Below are positions 1 through 11,142 of a stretch of DNA of 64,000 bases, one piece after another. Both the position numbers and the translations under genes were made by a program. This DNA comes from Blumeriella jaapii. Its lineage: Eukaryota; Ascomycota; Leotiomycetes; Helotiales; Drepanopezizaceae. Under the pieces are notes generated by a model that saw only the letters and a list, made by a program, of their open reading frames with translations, made no database searches and was not told the DNA's origin. The DNA lies in the NCBI GenBank assembly GCA_009599575.1, contig VWND01000001.1, positions 1,612,001 through 1,676,000 of the forward strand, in the 5' to 3' direction. Numbering within the stretch: the first letter of the stretch is position 1; each line of letters opens with the position of its first letter.

Positions 1-1
1 A

Positions 2-292
2 GCCGATATCAGAGCCGCTCCAGCAGCATCACAAGGTGGCTCCGCGTGGGATCGGATACGAAGAGGGGAGAGCCTGAACAAAAGCACTGATCCCGGCACT
101 CGGACAGCGTGGCAAAAGAGGGAAGATGCCCGGGAGCGTACTTCGGGCGACAATAGCTTTGCGTTCTCCAAGAGTGAGGGAGAGAAAAGTTTTGCGAGGG
201 AGGAAGCACAGAAGGAGTTTGACGCGAGGGTCGAGAGGGAGAGGAGAGGTGGTGACTTTTCGAAAGGAAGCGGTGATCAGCGGCGGTGGTAG
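2..292 (+). CDS. C-terminal part of an unidentified protein, cut by the window edge
   Basis: An open frame enters from the left edge (frame 2) and ends at TAG 290-292, leaving 96 residues. It is very charged: GGSAWDRIRRGE near its start, then AWQKRE, FAFSKSEGEKSFAREEAQ, a stretch rich in Glu and Arg, and it ends in a basic GDQRRW. The codon pattern and the SAWDR / FAFSK / EAQKEFD blocks look like the conserved tail of a fungal protein rather than chance, but I cannot name the family with confidence. No start is visible; the gene begins upstream of the window. The reverse-strand frames over the same bases are read here as shadows. Confidence 0.55.
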   Translation, partial: ADIRAAPAASQGGSAWDRIRRGESLNKSTDPGTRTAWQKREDARERTSGDNSFAFSKSEGEKSFAREEAQKEFDARVERERRGGDFSKGSGDQRRW

Positions 293-1001
293 AGATATTG
301 TAAGATTCCAAAGAGCTTTGTTTCGTACTGTAGGTGATGTGCATTTCGACAATGACATTACGGAATCCTGTAGTTGAAATTGTGAGACATGCTCGCAGGT
401 TCAAAAAGTCTGGCTCTTCGAATTATTCAGCTCACTGTTTCTGGAACGCCCATGAATGCGCTTTCGCAACGAGGTCGCGGAGTCTCCTTGCCGGAAAGCT
501 TCAAAAGCCTGTGATTTTTAGGATACTAAAATCCAGCATAGCATCCGTGAAGCCCCATTCCCACTTTGTCTACACCAGTACAACAAACATACCTATGTAT
601 ATCTCTTTTTTTATAATGTCATGGTCCCCAAGTATCTGTCTTCTCTCTTTAACTTGGCGTTTCATCAAATCCGTCCAAGCCAGGCTAGACTCGTGCACAA
701 TGGAAAGGCAGAAAGGGACTTGCTCAGCCATTACATTAAGGTAGTGAAAGAGCCAGTCGTCACAACTGACCCTGTTCAATACCGAACCAATCCTAGGTAA
801 GGTTTGAAGAAGCAGAACACACCATCACCATTTTCAGGCATGCTTTGGCTATGAATAGATATAACCTCCCTTTCACGTATGATTTGAATGTCATTTGCGA
901 TGGTTTACGTTGCTGTTCACTTTGGTACCACGCAAGTGAAATTAGAGCCATGAAGTTGTTTATCATTCCATGCGCAGCGTATCAGACCAAGACTAGCCCC
1001 T
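293..1001. other. Intergenic, no gene seen
   Basis: Space between the end of the partial gene and the 3' end of the convergent glutathione S-transferase. It should hold both 3' untranslated regions. Short frames here have no family resemblance. Confidence 0.5.
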
Positions 1002-1881
1002 TCAAGGCGAAGCAAACTTGTAGTCGTACTGCGCTTTGGCTTTATCCGCCAGCTCCTTCAGCTTATCCTCGCTCTCCTTGAAGCCCTCCTCGTCCCGTAA
1101 TCTCTTTACGTAGCTCGAATTGACGATCTTGCTCTCACTCGGCACCTTCAGCCCAGCCTGCACAGCCGGTCTCGCCTCAATGCTCTTCCACCACCTCTCC
1201 ACGTTCTTGAACTTGCCAATGTCCACCCCAGCGAAATAAGAGACGTTGACCCAAGAAAACGACGCGATGTCTGCGATGGAGTACTTTCCGCGGCCGGGGC
1301 CCACAAGAAAGTCCCGGTCGGCGAGCTGGATGTCCAGGATGCCGTAGAGACGCTCGCTCTCTCCAACATACCTCTGAGTGGGATACGGGATGCGCTCCTT
1401 GGCCAGGCGGTAGAAGTGATTGGCTTGTCCTTGCATTGGGCCCTGGAAGAACAAGATCAACCCCTCATTCCTCTCTGATTACCTTCTGAGATCGAATGTA
1501 ACTTACCAGACCACCGTGCTGCCACGCGACCCACTGCTCACATCTGCTCAGATCATCCACATCCGCAAAGCTGAACTTGTGATCGGTGTCGTAGTGCCTC
1601 GTCAGATAAGCCAAGATGGCCGCTCCCTCGAAGACGGAGAAATCGTTGCGGTCGTGGTCGACGATGGCGGGAATGCGGCCATTGGGACTGATTTTGGTGA
1701 ACCAGGGCTCCTTCTGGATGTTCTCCATGATGTTGATGCTTTGAAAGGTGTACTGCAGCCCGTAGGCTGCCTTCAGCTCCTCGAGGATGATGGAGGCTTT
1801 GTGGCCGTTAGGGGTACCAAAGGTGAGGAGCTCGATGCCGGAGGTGCCTGTGAGGCCCGTTGGGCGGGCAGAGGACGACAT
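1002..1881 (-). CDS. Glutathione S-transferase (GstA/Ure2p-like)
   Basis: Two exons, complement(join(1002..1442,1507..1881)), 271 residues from the ATG at 1881. The 64-nt intron has a GTAAGT donor and CCAG acceptor and joins in phase 0. The N-terminal thioredoxin-like half (about residues 13-95) has LLTFGTPNGHKASIILEEL, SPNGRIPAIVDHD and FEGAAILAYL, the glutathione-site pattern of the Ure2p/YghU-type class. The C-terminal helical half has GPMQGQANHF, KYSIADIASFSWV and WWKSIEARPAV. Members conjugate or reduce with glutathione in detoxification and redox control. An in-frame upstream ATG at 1959 would add 26 basic/hydroxylated residues resembling a mitochondrial presequence, so two isoforms are possible. 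The family call is firm; the substrate is not known. Confidence 0.9.
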
Positions 1882-2386
1882 GGTTCGTATGGCTGTAGAT
1901 GGACTTGGGATGATGTGTTTGGAGGCTTGGTAGAGGCGGTGGAAAGGCGGGTTGAACATGAGGGGTGTGAAGAAGAGGAGAAGCAGACGGGAGAGCGGCG
2001 CATAAATAGTTCTCGAAGAGGCTACTTTCTACTGTGGAGGTAGTGTACCCGTTTTGGGGCTTTGGTGGGACATTCCGGACCAATCGATTCTTCGAAATCA
2101 GGAGTCTGCAACTGCTGGACGGAGTGATTGATTTCAAAGCTTTGTCGTGGTGGGGCTAGCTATGTATGATGTCAGTATCCCAAGTGCTGGTGGGTCCATC
2201 TGCCTGCCCATGTTGTTTGTTTTGTTTCGGCGATAAAGATAGGCGGGAATAAGCGACAGGAGATGGGCGTTCGGGAGTCCGTTGTTTGTCTTCCCCTGTT
2301 GTCTCTGTCTCTGCGCTCTCGTCGTGTGTCGTCTTTACTCGGTGTACACATTACTTATATGACCTGACACATGGCCCCAAGGCCAC
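1882..2386. other. Intergenic between GST promoter and HET gene 3' end
   Basis: Holds the GST promoter and 5' leader (read leftward) and the 3' flank of the HET-domain gene. No supported gene; the frame up to the alternative GST ATG at 1959 is open. Confidence 0.5.
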
Positions 2387-4995
2387 TCAAATGATACGAA
2401 TGCTATGCCTCCCAGCTTGAGCATCCCAAATACAGTCCATAGAACCTTCGTCCCCAGACAGTTTCAACACTTCATCCTGGTATTCCTTCTGGTATCTTGA
2501 TACCTTCGTCAACCCAATTCTTTTGAAGGTATTCTGCAGTCCCCCAACCGCTTGCAAAAGCAAACAGATCAGCTCCTTCGGCTCAGCTGATCTATCGCGA
2601 CAGACTGGCAAACAGTAAATCCCCCGGTTCGTGCCAATGATGTGTTTGCGGTCGCTGGAAGGAGCATCGAGATAGATTATCTTGTACCGCTCTGCAAGAA
2701 CTTGCCCTTTTCTCATCAGCTGCCAGTGGTACCTGGTGTATCCTCTCCGCGGTGAAGGTGTCAAGGTCGAGTCTATGATAACGATCCTTTTCAAAATGCC
2801 CTTTAGTTCGATATAGCCGCCAGGATTCAGCATGCCGAAACGATCTTCGGTTTTGTATTTCAAGAGCACTGTGTCAATTTTGATGAACAGATCCTTCTTG
2901 ACATCCTCTCCGAAATCCGTCACGTCAGCGCAGTTGACGCCTCGCTCAGAATCGATAGCTGCCCAGGAAAAACTAGGCGCTCGGTATTCATCCATGCCCG
3001 GCCTGTCCGAATGGAAATCGTATGTCCCGTCCCTCCGGATCGAGGGGTCGACCCGCCACAGCAGCTGGCTCTCAAGGTTATCGCGCCACATACCTGCTAC
3101 GTAGTCCTCATCTCGACCGTTCAGTATCCTCCTTGACATGATTTTGGCGATTCCAGCGAGAGCAATGAGCTTGTCCGTAGCCTTCGTCAGCCGCGTCCTC
3201 GTGTACGTTTCCACCACCCGGTTCCAGACTTCGAAGCAGTAGATCGAAGGAATGGAAAGTCCCATGGGTGCATCAATGTCCACATATCTGCCGCTCTTGA
3301 GTCTACCACGTCTGAGTCTTGCATCTCGCAATGCTTTCCCATCCACGCTTGGGACCATTCCTTTGAGTCTGCTCCCTGTTGCGATCGTTCCGGCTTTGAG
3401 CTGGGTCATTGGAAGACCGTCTGCTCTGCTCTCAATGGCGTCCTTCTCCCAGCACTCCCACGCGATCTGGTCCTGGCAAAAGTGAAGGACTCGCGGAGAG
3501 ATCAGTCTTTCCTGCAGTACCCAAGCGCGTCTATTCACTGGTGCGCGGTCCACATTCACTTCCCAAAATCCGAGATCAAGGATTGTATATTTCGGGACAA
3601 CCTTGGGTGGTTCTACAACCTTTAAGCGCGATCTAGTTTCTCCGTTGGTCTGTTTCGTTTCTTTGAGATTGCCATTGGCTAGTCTCGATTTTGTAAACTT
3701 TTGGGCAACATCTTTGAAAGAAGAGACGACCTTCGGCTCTGGTCGTCCTGGTATGCCGCTCGTGTTCAGGGCTACTTCGTCGATCCAGTGCTGTTTATCG
3801 TCTCGGTCGAAGTACAGCCCTTTAGAGCTATTGCTTGCGGCGGTCGCTGAGATGTTACAAAGCGAGTTATTGTAGACCTGATCCATCTGTGCCGACTGGT
3901 ACAGCCAGTCTTTGGTTGAATCTTGAAGAATACAGAGAGAATCGATCCATATGTATCTAACACCGAGTCTGCATGCAAAGTCGATTGCGTGCTGAAAGGT
4001 CTTCGGGAGCTTGTCGATCTCGATACCTTCTTCAAACCGCTCAAGGGTATCTTTGGTTAGATGATAGAATTCTATGTCCCCCCTACGATAAATTAGTGAT
4101 CATCTACTAGGAAATAGCGTATTGGTTTATTTCAACCTACCAACAATGACTGAGAGTCACATATTTACCCATGATCTGCTCATTATGATGTCTCGGTTCG
4201 ACTATCTTGATACGACCTGTGGCAATGGAACCCATATCCACGAGGCGCGTAGGGCTAGACAGAGTTTCAACATTAGCACTGCCTTTGAGAAACGCTATGA
4301 TTCCCCGGCTCTCTGAATAATCTTGCTCTCTGGCCCGAAGAACGCTTACTACCAGTTCGTTGCTGGGCTCACATGTCGGCACATTCGATGAGAGGTCATG
4401 CATTCATTCAACCATTTCCGCGCCAATTGCACATTTGTGTAAGACGACGTGTTGTTAGGCTGGTGGGACGAGTGTTAGTTGTTTTCAATTATTAGCCCCT
4501 GAGCACCCGCAAGAAAAATTGCAGAGCATGGTGAAATCTGGTACGTTCCGCGTTCGTACGAGAGCGCTCTTACAATTGGGCGATCAATCATGTCCTGCGC
4601 AGCTTTTCACAACCTTTAGTTTGATTTGTAAAACGATGGGTGAGAGACATACAAAGTTCCTCTAACATGAAGCTACCCACAAGCTCCGAGTCATACACCT
4701 CGTTCATTTTGACATCGAGTCGGTAAGCCTTCCACTGGCGAGCATACAAGAGCGACGCTCTCGTGAAAGCCGGCGCCTTCTTCTCAGCCACGACTTTCGA
4801 CGGCAACGGGTCGTACTCCGCGTGAGGTCGCGACTTGAACTTGGCGAGAACGACGCGACAGATGCAGCAGTTGATCTTCGCGGAGCTCTCGAGACTCTCG
4901 TGGGTAAAGTGGTGATCGAATGCCAAATCGTAGGTTCCTGTCCAGCGGCGATGCTTATGCTCCTCCAGCATCTCTTTACAGACAGTGCAAACCAT
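2387..4995 (-). CDS. HET-domain (heterokaryon incompatibility) protein
   Basis: Proposed complement(join(2387..4082,4141..4278,4350..4459,4681..4995)), about 752 residues and in phase throughout. Visible landmarks: an N-terminal Cys-rich part (CTVCKEML, KINCCICRVVL), then QLARKWLNEC, PTRLVDMG and the HET signature YVTLSHCWG (about residues 181-189), followed by FQHAIDFACRLGVRYIWIDSLCILQD (about 215-240), SAQMDQVYNNSLCNISATAA and WVLQERLISPRVLHF. The family mediates non-self recognition and cell death when incompatible hyphae fuse; it is highly diverse, and what this one recognises cannot be read. The donor of the first intron is uncertain (4681 or 4699 fit phase 0; a stronger-looking GTATGT nearby does not). 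The second intron uses GTAAGC. The C-terminal two thirds have no other domain I recognise. Confidence 0.85.
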
Positions 4996-5851
4996 GTTGT
5001 CATTCTGTCTGAGGTCGGTCAGGGTGCCGGTTGCGTTCGATGATGATGGAAGGCCAGCCTAGACTTCTTATTTTCCATAAAACGAAGAGGTGTGTGTCAG
5101 ATACTCGAGGCTCAAGGTTGTACGGATGTAAGCACTATATCAGATCCGGATGCCTCACCCCAATTCGAGCAATATGAAGAGCCTGATAAGTATTGTAAGC
5201 GCAGTGCAGGGTGTTTGGTGCCTATCGTATCGTGGGGTTCAGAGCTATCCGTGTTACATAGCTGCAGGAATCGTATGCAGTGTGCCGTGGATGACACATG
5301 TAATAAAGCCAACAATCTCGGCCTAGTAGAGTACAAAGCAGGTATTTAGAAATCATGGTTCGACGAAAATCTGGGCTGAAACTTTAGGAATTGGTCCAGC
5401 TCTTAAGAATCTTAAAGCCCCGTTCAAGCATTTGGTAGTTGTACTTGCTTTGTAGTTAGAATTTAAGGTCTGAACTGATTTGCAGCCAAGCTTGGTATAG
5501 CATAGAACTTAATCAAGAGTGGTTTCATACCTAATAATCCTAATGCTGATATCTGATTATGAAAAGGTTACGGTAAGTGTAGGCCATCTGCAGTCCTTTT
5601 GCTGTCGTGTTTCCTTTGCCGCTACTCGAGCTTCAATTGCCGCTACTCAAGCAGCCTCGCAGACAGGCTATTATTGCAACCCTTTGAACGCATTCGTTCT
5701 TCGATAGTATATAGAACAAGCAGATATTGATCGATTTGCCTATTTCAAGGCAAGAAACCGCCCATTTGCTCATCCCGTTAGTTTGGTCGGTTTATAAGGT
5801 TCCCAGCTAGGGATCGTCACTTGCTTGCATTTTGGTCGTTTCGACAGATAG
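4996..5851. promoter_or_regulatory. Divergent intergenic region between HET and NUDIX genes
   Basis: Upstream region of both divergent genes. The part from about 5340 to 5800 is visibly AT-richer than the flanking genes. No coding frame is convincing and no clear TATA or known operator was picked out. Confidence 0.4.
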
Positions 5852-6910
5852 ATGGCCACTTCGAACGCTATAGACCTTAGCAATGCAGAACCGTACTTGG
5901 AGAACGGGAATGCGGCGGTGGTATCCAACTCTTTCATGCTGAACGGGTTCACACCCGCAGTCAAAGTCACGATAGCTCGGGATCTCGACCCTCGCCTCGA
6001 CGAGCAATGTCTCCTGGATTACGAGCCCTTCACTGAATGGGTGCAACAACTCAAAGCGGCATTAGAACTCCAACGGCTCGAGGAGCCCGATTTCGAGAAG
6101 AGGCACGCGTTTCACGACGACCCGTACGAAGTGAAGAGCATCCATATCCAGTCCGTGGATTTCTTCGGGCCGCGCATCGGGTTCCTCAAGTACGTGGCTG
6201 TCATTGAGAACCAGTGTGGCAACAAGGGCAAGCCGATGCAGCTACCGGGCTCGGTCTTCATGCGCGGTGGCAGCGTAGCCATGCTCATGATCCTCCGGCC
6301 GAAGGATGCCACCGACGAGCGGTGGGTCATCATGACCGAGCAGCCGCGCATCCCGGCCGGCTCGCTCTCGTTCTTGGAGATCCCGGCCGGCATGATTGAT
6401 GAGCTGACGGGCGACTTCAAGAGCGCGGCGAAGAAGGAGATTGAGGAGGAGACGGGCTTGAAGATTAACCTCGATCACCTGCTAGACATGACGGAGCTGG
6501 CGCTTCGCGGGTCACCGAATCCGGAAAATCTGAAGGCGGCCATGTATCCTAGCCCTGGAGGCTCAGATGAGTTCATTGCCCTATATCTATGGGAGCAGGA
6601 AAGTAAGTTGAGCCCTAAACCTCTCCGAAGCCCTGGTCTTGGGAGACACGTGTTGGCACAGCTTATGCTAAACCGCAAAACAGTGGAGCGATTAGAAATG
6701 GAGAGCATGAGGGAGAAGTTGACGGGCGACAAGAAGCAGGGAGAGATGATTACGCTAAAGTTGATCCCATACCGTGATCTGTGGAAGTTTGCGACGAGGG
6801 ACGCAAAGACGATGGTTGCTTGGGCGTTGTATGAGAGCTTGAAGAGAGCAGGAATCTTGGACGAATTTGGCAATGTTATTGACGACGGGACTGGGGATCA
6901 GGCGTCCTAA
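5852..6910 (+). CDS. NUDIX hydrolase, ADP-sugar diphosphatase-like (NUDX14 type)
   Basis: Two exons, join(5852..6602,6684..6910), 325 residues. The N-terminal half leads to VAVIENQCGNK, LPGSVFMRGGSVAML and PRIPAGSLSFLEIPAGM, all typical of the NUDX14/UDP-ADP-sugar pyrophosphatase group. The Nudix helix (about residues 179-203) has the metal-binding KEIEEETGL core. YPSPGGSDEFIALYLWE follows, as in that group. The enzyme should hydrolyse a nucleoside-diphosphate sugar to NMP and sugar phosphate. The 81-nt intron (GTAAGT...CAG) is a multiple of three without a stop, so retention would insert 27 residues rather than truncate; the spliced form restores a continuous conserved helix. Divergent from the HET gene. 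Confidence 0.88.
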   Translation: MATSNAIDLSNAEPYLENGNAAVVSNSFMLNGFTPAVKVTIARDLDPRLDEQCLLDYEPFTEWVQQLKAALELQRLEEPDFEKRHAFHDDPYEVKSIHIQSVDFFGPRIGFLKYVAVIENQCGNKGKPMQLPGSVFMRGGSVAMLMILRPKDATDERWVIMTEQPRIPAGSLSFLEIPAGMIDELTGDFKSAAKKEIEEETGLKINLDHLLDMTELALRGSPNPENLKAAMYPSPGGSDEFIALYLWEQESKLSPKPLRSPGLGRHVLAQLMLNRKTVERLEMESMREKLTGDKKQGEMITLKLIPYRDLWKFATRDAKTMVAWALYESLKRAGILDEFGNVIDDGTGDQAS

Positions 6911-7360
6911 ATGGAGAAATAAATGTAATCCTTTTGCTAGGTTCTTTGCACAGTGGCTGAGATGCTAACAGGCTCGGCGATATTGATGCGGGAAAGGAAG
7001 TCGAGTCAGGACTCAACAAAGCGAAGGAGGTCGAGGACAACTGTGAAGAGACGTTGAAGAGAACGAGAGAAAAAGTTAGTGTGCTTGACTGGGCAGTGCA
7101 CACTTTTGCAGTAGTCAATTAGACTCTCAAACCCTCAGCGAGAAAAGGTGAAACTTGACATAGTATATAGTTCACAAAACGTCCAAGATGCTCTACGTCT
7201 CGTTATTTGCCAGAGCATCGAGCCATGGCAGAACGCAGGAAGACAAGGCAAAGACATGACAAGCGACAGTAGCATAGGTAATCGGACATCTACCTAGATG
7301 TTTTTCTTTCCCAATATCTCGAAAGACAAATCGACAAGAGTCATGCACATAGGCATACGC
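6911..7360. other. Convergent intergenic region, no gene seen
   Basis: 3' flanks of the NUDIX gene and of the MFS exporter meet here. Nothing else is supported. Confidence 0.5.
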
Positions 7361-9698
7361 TCACGCAGCGACTGGCACGATTTCCTTCCCCTTGACATTC
7401 TTCCACTCCACCCCGCACGCACAAATCGTCGCGATACCACCTACCACAATCGGAATCACGTATGCCTGTTGCAAAGCAATCATGTAGGCGTGTAATACTC
7501 CCGGTAGCTCGCTCGGTGAGACCACATTCTTCAGATACGTCGCACCGGCTCTGACCACATCCGCCGCATCGACGCCAGGCGCGTATCTAGGTAAGTTTGT
7601 CTTGAGCCCGTTGGAGAAGATGTTCTGCGCAATGGAGATGGCGATTGCGCCGCCGAGGGAGTTGAAGAAGATGGCGATGGCGTTGCCGGTGGGCATGTCT
7701 TTTGGGGACAGCACGACTTGTACGGCTATGAAAGGGACTTTAGAGATGTTAGTGGCTGACACCGAGGGAGTTCGGGAAGGAGTGCAGCTTACTTTGGACG
7801 CCTGAGCCAGCACCAAAACCTGAGAGGAGTTCTGAAGCTCGTTAGATTTCTTCGAACAAGTAGCTAGGAAGAGAATGCGAAAGAAACTTACGGTAACCAA
7901 CCCATTTCCCCACTGAAGAGTCAACTTGGAGCGTGTACACCAATCCGGCCCCAACAGTGAAAACAGCGCTTCCGAAGATCATAAAGGGCTTATACCATCC
8001 CAGTAGCGTAATGGCACCACCGATCACAATTGACGAGAGGATGACAGAGCCCAGATATGGGATGGTACGAATTCCAGATTCTTCAGCTGTAGTGCCTTTC
8101 ACGGCCTGGAAGTAGAAGGGGAGGAAGTAGATGTGTCCCTGGAAGTCATCCCGTCAGCCATCATCACATCGCAGCATCATTGCGCTGGAACTCACATAAA
8201 GTCCCATGCTTAAGAAACACGAATACAGGCTTGAGAATAGTACTGTTCTCTGCCCGAATATCCTCGGTGGGATGGTTGCCCTGTCTCCTCGTCGGAATTG
8301 CTGAGCGATGAATACCATGATCAATAAGCCAAAGCCTAGCAGGCATCCCCACACTTTCGAGTTCTTCCACGGGTGTTTAGTTCCGCCCCATTGCAGAGCA
8401 AGTAGAAGACAGACGATAGCACAAATGAGGAACAAAGCGCCTAAGAGGTCGATCTCAAGGATCTTCTGCTTGAGCGTGAGTCCCGAGTCTCTACGTTGCG
8501 GCGGTTTGAAGAAGAAGCAGACTGCTACAATGGAAACCGCTCCAAACGGTAAGTTGATCTACGTTCGTTGTCAGCATGTAGCGTCAACTCAGCTGGGTGC
8601 TTGGAAGATAATTTGCTCACCCAGAAGCACCATCTCCATGACACCTTGTCAGTCAACGCTCCCCCCAGCAGCGGGCCTACCACACTCGAAATCCCAAACA
8701 TACTACTCAGCACGGCAATGAATATCGGACGCTTGTTCAATGGAACGCTGAATCCGACAATGGTCATGCCACCTGAGAAAAGAGCGGAAGCGCCAGCGCC
8801 AGCTACAGCGCGGCCAACAATGAGCATTACGGAGTTCTTTGCAGCGGCACAGATGATGGAGCCGAGCTCGAAGATGACGAGAGCGATGATGTAAGTGTAC
8901 TTTATGTTGAAGTAGGTGTAAATACGACCGAAGGAAGGTTGCAGGGCGGTTGTGGTGAGGAGGTAAGAGGAGCCATACCTGGGAGGTTGTTAGGTATGAG
9001 TAGCTTAAGATGAGCAGGATGGAGGAGGTCCAGTATTCATATTTGTAGAGAGATGCCGCTGGGAACAATGTTCTAGTGGACGGATCGGACAGGAACAGAG
9101 AGCTTACCATCCGACGTCGTTCAGCGAGTCGAATACTGAAGTGATTTTTGGGATTGCGGTTGCGATGATGGTGTTGTCTATTTCCGTTAGACGTGTATCA
9201 ACAGCGCGAGCTCAGGCGAGTCAAAATGTTCGTATTCGAGCATCATAGATCCTCTTGTATCTTGAACAAAGAACTCTCGGGAAACGTCACATTTGAGCAA
9301 GTTCATGACATAGAGAAGTCAAAGCAAGACATACCTAAAGCAACAGTAAACGTAGCCAAGCAGAGTCCGGCTGTCAAAAGCCCCAATTGTAATTTTGCCG
9401 GATACACAACATCGTCGTCCTCTCCATTGCCGTCAGCCCCTGCAACCCCCTCACCCTCGCCTTTGGGAACACAACTGCTCTCCTCGTCACCAACCGCTTT
9501 CTCACTAATTGCCTGCTCTTTCTCTTCATGAACTACAGGCGGCTCGACAGCGAACCTACTAAAGGCTTCCACAGCCTCTTCCGCCTGCTCACTGGATTCT
9601 CCTGTAATCCCTACAGCACCTAAGACAGGCGCGGCTTCCGGCACAAAAGTCGCGCGGACGTGCTTAAGTGTCGTTGGATTATGCTTCTCGGCGGACAT
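7361..9698 (-). CDS. MFS transporter, DHA2 (14-TM drug:H+ antiporter) family
   Basis: Seven exons, complement(join(7361..7737,7793..7831,7892..8138,8196..8558,8621..8978,9108..9177,9335..9698)), 605 residues; all junctions are GT-AG and in phase. An acidic cytosolic N-terminus (about 110 residues) precedes TM1. The antiporter signature DNTIIATAIPKI is split by the first intron. Then DVGWYGSSYLLTT, GRIYTYFNIKY, GRAVAGAGASALFSGG (motif C-like), SVVGPLLGGALTDKVSWRWCFW, LALQWGGTKHPW, IYFLPFYFQAVKG, GFGAGSGVQ and PTGNAIAIFFNSLGGAIAISIAQNIF. This matches fungal toxin/drug efflux pumps of the aflT type at the plasma membrane. No secondary-metabolite genes lie beside it, so the cargo is unknown. One internal exon is only 39 nt. 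Confidence 0.93.
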
Positions 9699-11142
9699 GG
9701 CTGCACCAATTTGCGATGTTGCGCGTGCTGCAGTTGGCTGGATGGCGGCGACCAAGACTTAGGGCCCTCTGTCAAAAGCTTCGATGCAGTGGCTGTGAGG
9801 AGTTCGAAATCAAGCCCAGGCTGCTTGCGATGTTGCACTTGTATGTTCAGCTCCAATGCCTCTCCCCACCGTACGTACAAGGGACAACAGTTGCAAGCAG
9901 AAGATATTTGGAAGAGGGGTTTCAATCCGGCACGGCGCGCTTCCGAGGCAGATCTTTGAACGTCGTCGAGGACTGGCCAATGAGGAGGGCAATGCACCCG
10001 AAGACGGTGCAATCACCCAACTTTTGAGGATGTAGGGTACTGTAAGCTGGGATACGCAACTGGTGACGTGGTGAGATCTGTAGCCGAGTGTGAGTCGAGG
10101 TGTGTATGTGATTGGGTATTGAGGAGGGCTGGATATGATGAGGGTGACAGGGCTCGGGATTGGATTCACCGCGGAACGTCGACTTGCGTCTCTTCTTGAA
10201 ATGCTTCAGTACGTTGCTTTTACTTTCGTGTGTCCTCAAGCAATAGAGCCGCCTCGAATTTCTCTAGTTGTACATACGACGATCGATCTCTTCATCTTCA
10301 ATGTCATCTTTATTAGCCGGAAGTTTTGAGTCGCAGAAAAGTGTTGGTAGGACACAAACCATAACTGTGCGACGATGAGAACGTGCTGTTGTCACAGTAG
10401 CAGTCCGGAAACTACTGCTACTGTGCCACGCAACAACGTAACTTCTTGTGATATGTTGACTACTGCGAGTGACGCTTCGCTTCTAAATTGGTACCGTTGT
10501 AGCAAACGCAGGTGAGCTGGATGAAAAGTTCAACTTCGACGAGTGCCAGGAAGCATATCTAGATGACAAGTAGCAAGCAGCACGACTGACCGTTTTGCGG
10601 ATTGTGTAGCAAGTCTCGAGGCGTAATATGGTGCGGAACGGACATAGGATAAGGAAAAGGAACAACGAAATTTAGGCTTGGAAAGGCTGCATTGCAAGAA
10701 AACAAGCATCGGGATATGGCAGTTGTGTACCTATTAGTCAATCTTGGCAAGAGCTTCTTGAAAGACTGTGGGAGATGTTGACCGGAAACCAAACGGTTAT
10801 TAGTCAGAGTGAAATCTGAGCGAGTTTCCACACGGACAAAATGTAAACATGCGTTGGATCACCTACTAAAAGTTCACGTTGTTTCTTGTGTACTCCAGGA
10901 ACCAGACATGTGAAGCAATCGATCACTGTACAACTCGATGCTAGGACCGTGAAGCACCTTACTACTATCACCCCAGTATCGTCGACATGAAGGCCAGGGA
11001 TCCTTGGAGAATGGGATGCTGCTCCAGATAAAGTACAGTCGGCCCCCAGAATGGCTTCTCATACGGTCAAACATCATACGGATCCATTCTTTTTCGCTGT
11101 TGCGCCGCCCAATGTGCCGTAAAGCCAATTCGCCAAAGCATC
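9699..11142. other. 1.4-kb intergenic region
   Basis: MFS promoter side plus the 3' flank of EMP24. Overlapping short frames on both strands have no recognisable content. A near-palindromic pair, cagtagcag and ctgctactg, sits near 10398-10425. Confidence 0.45.

Noticed and set aside
7361..9698. Secondary-metabolite cluster around the DHA2 exporter
   Set aside because: No synthase, tailoring oxygenase or pathway regulator lies within 10 kb; neighbours are GST, HET, NUDIX and secretory genes.
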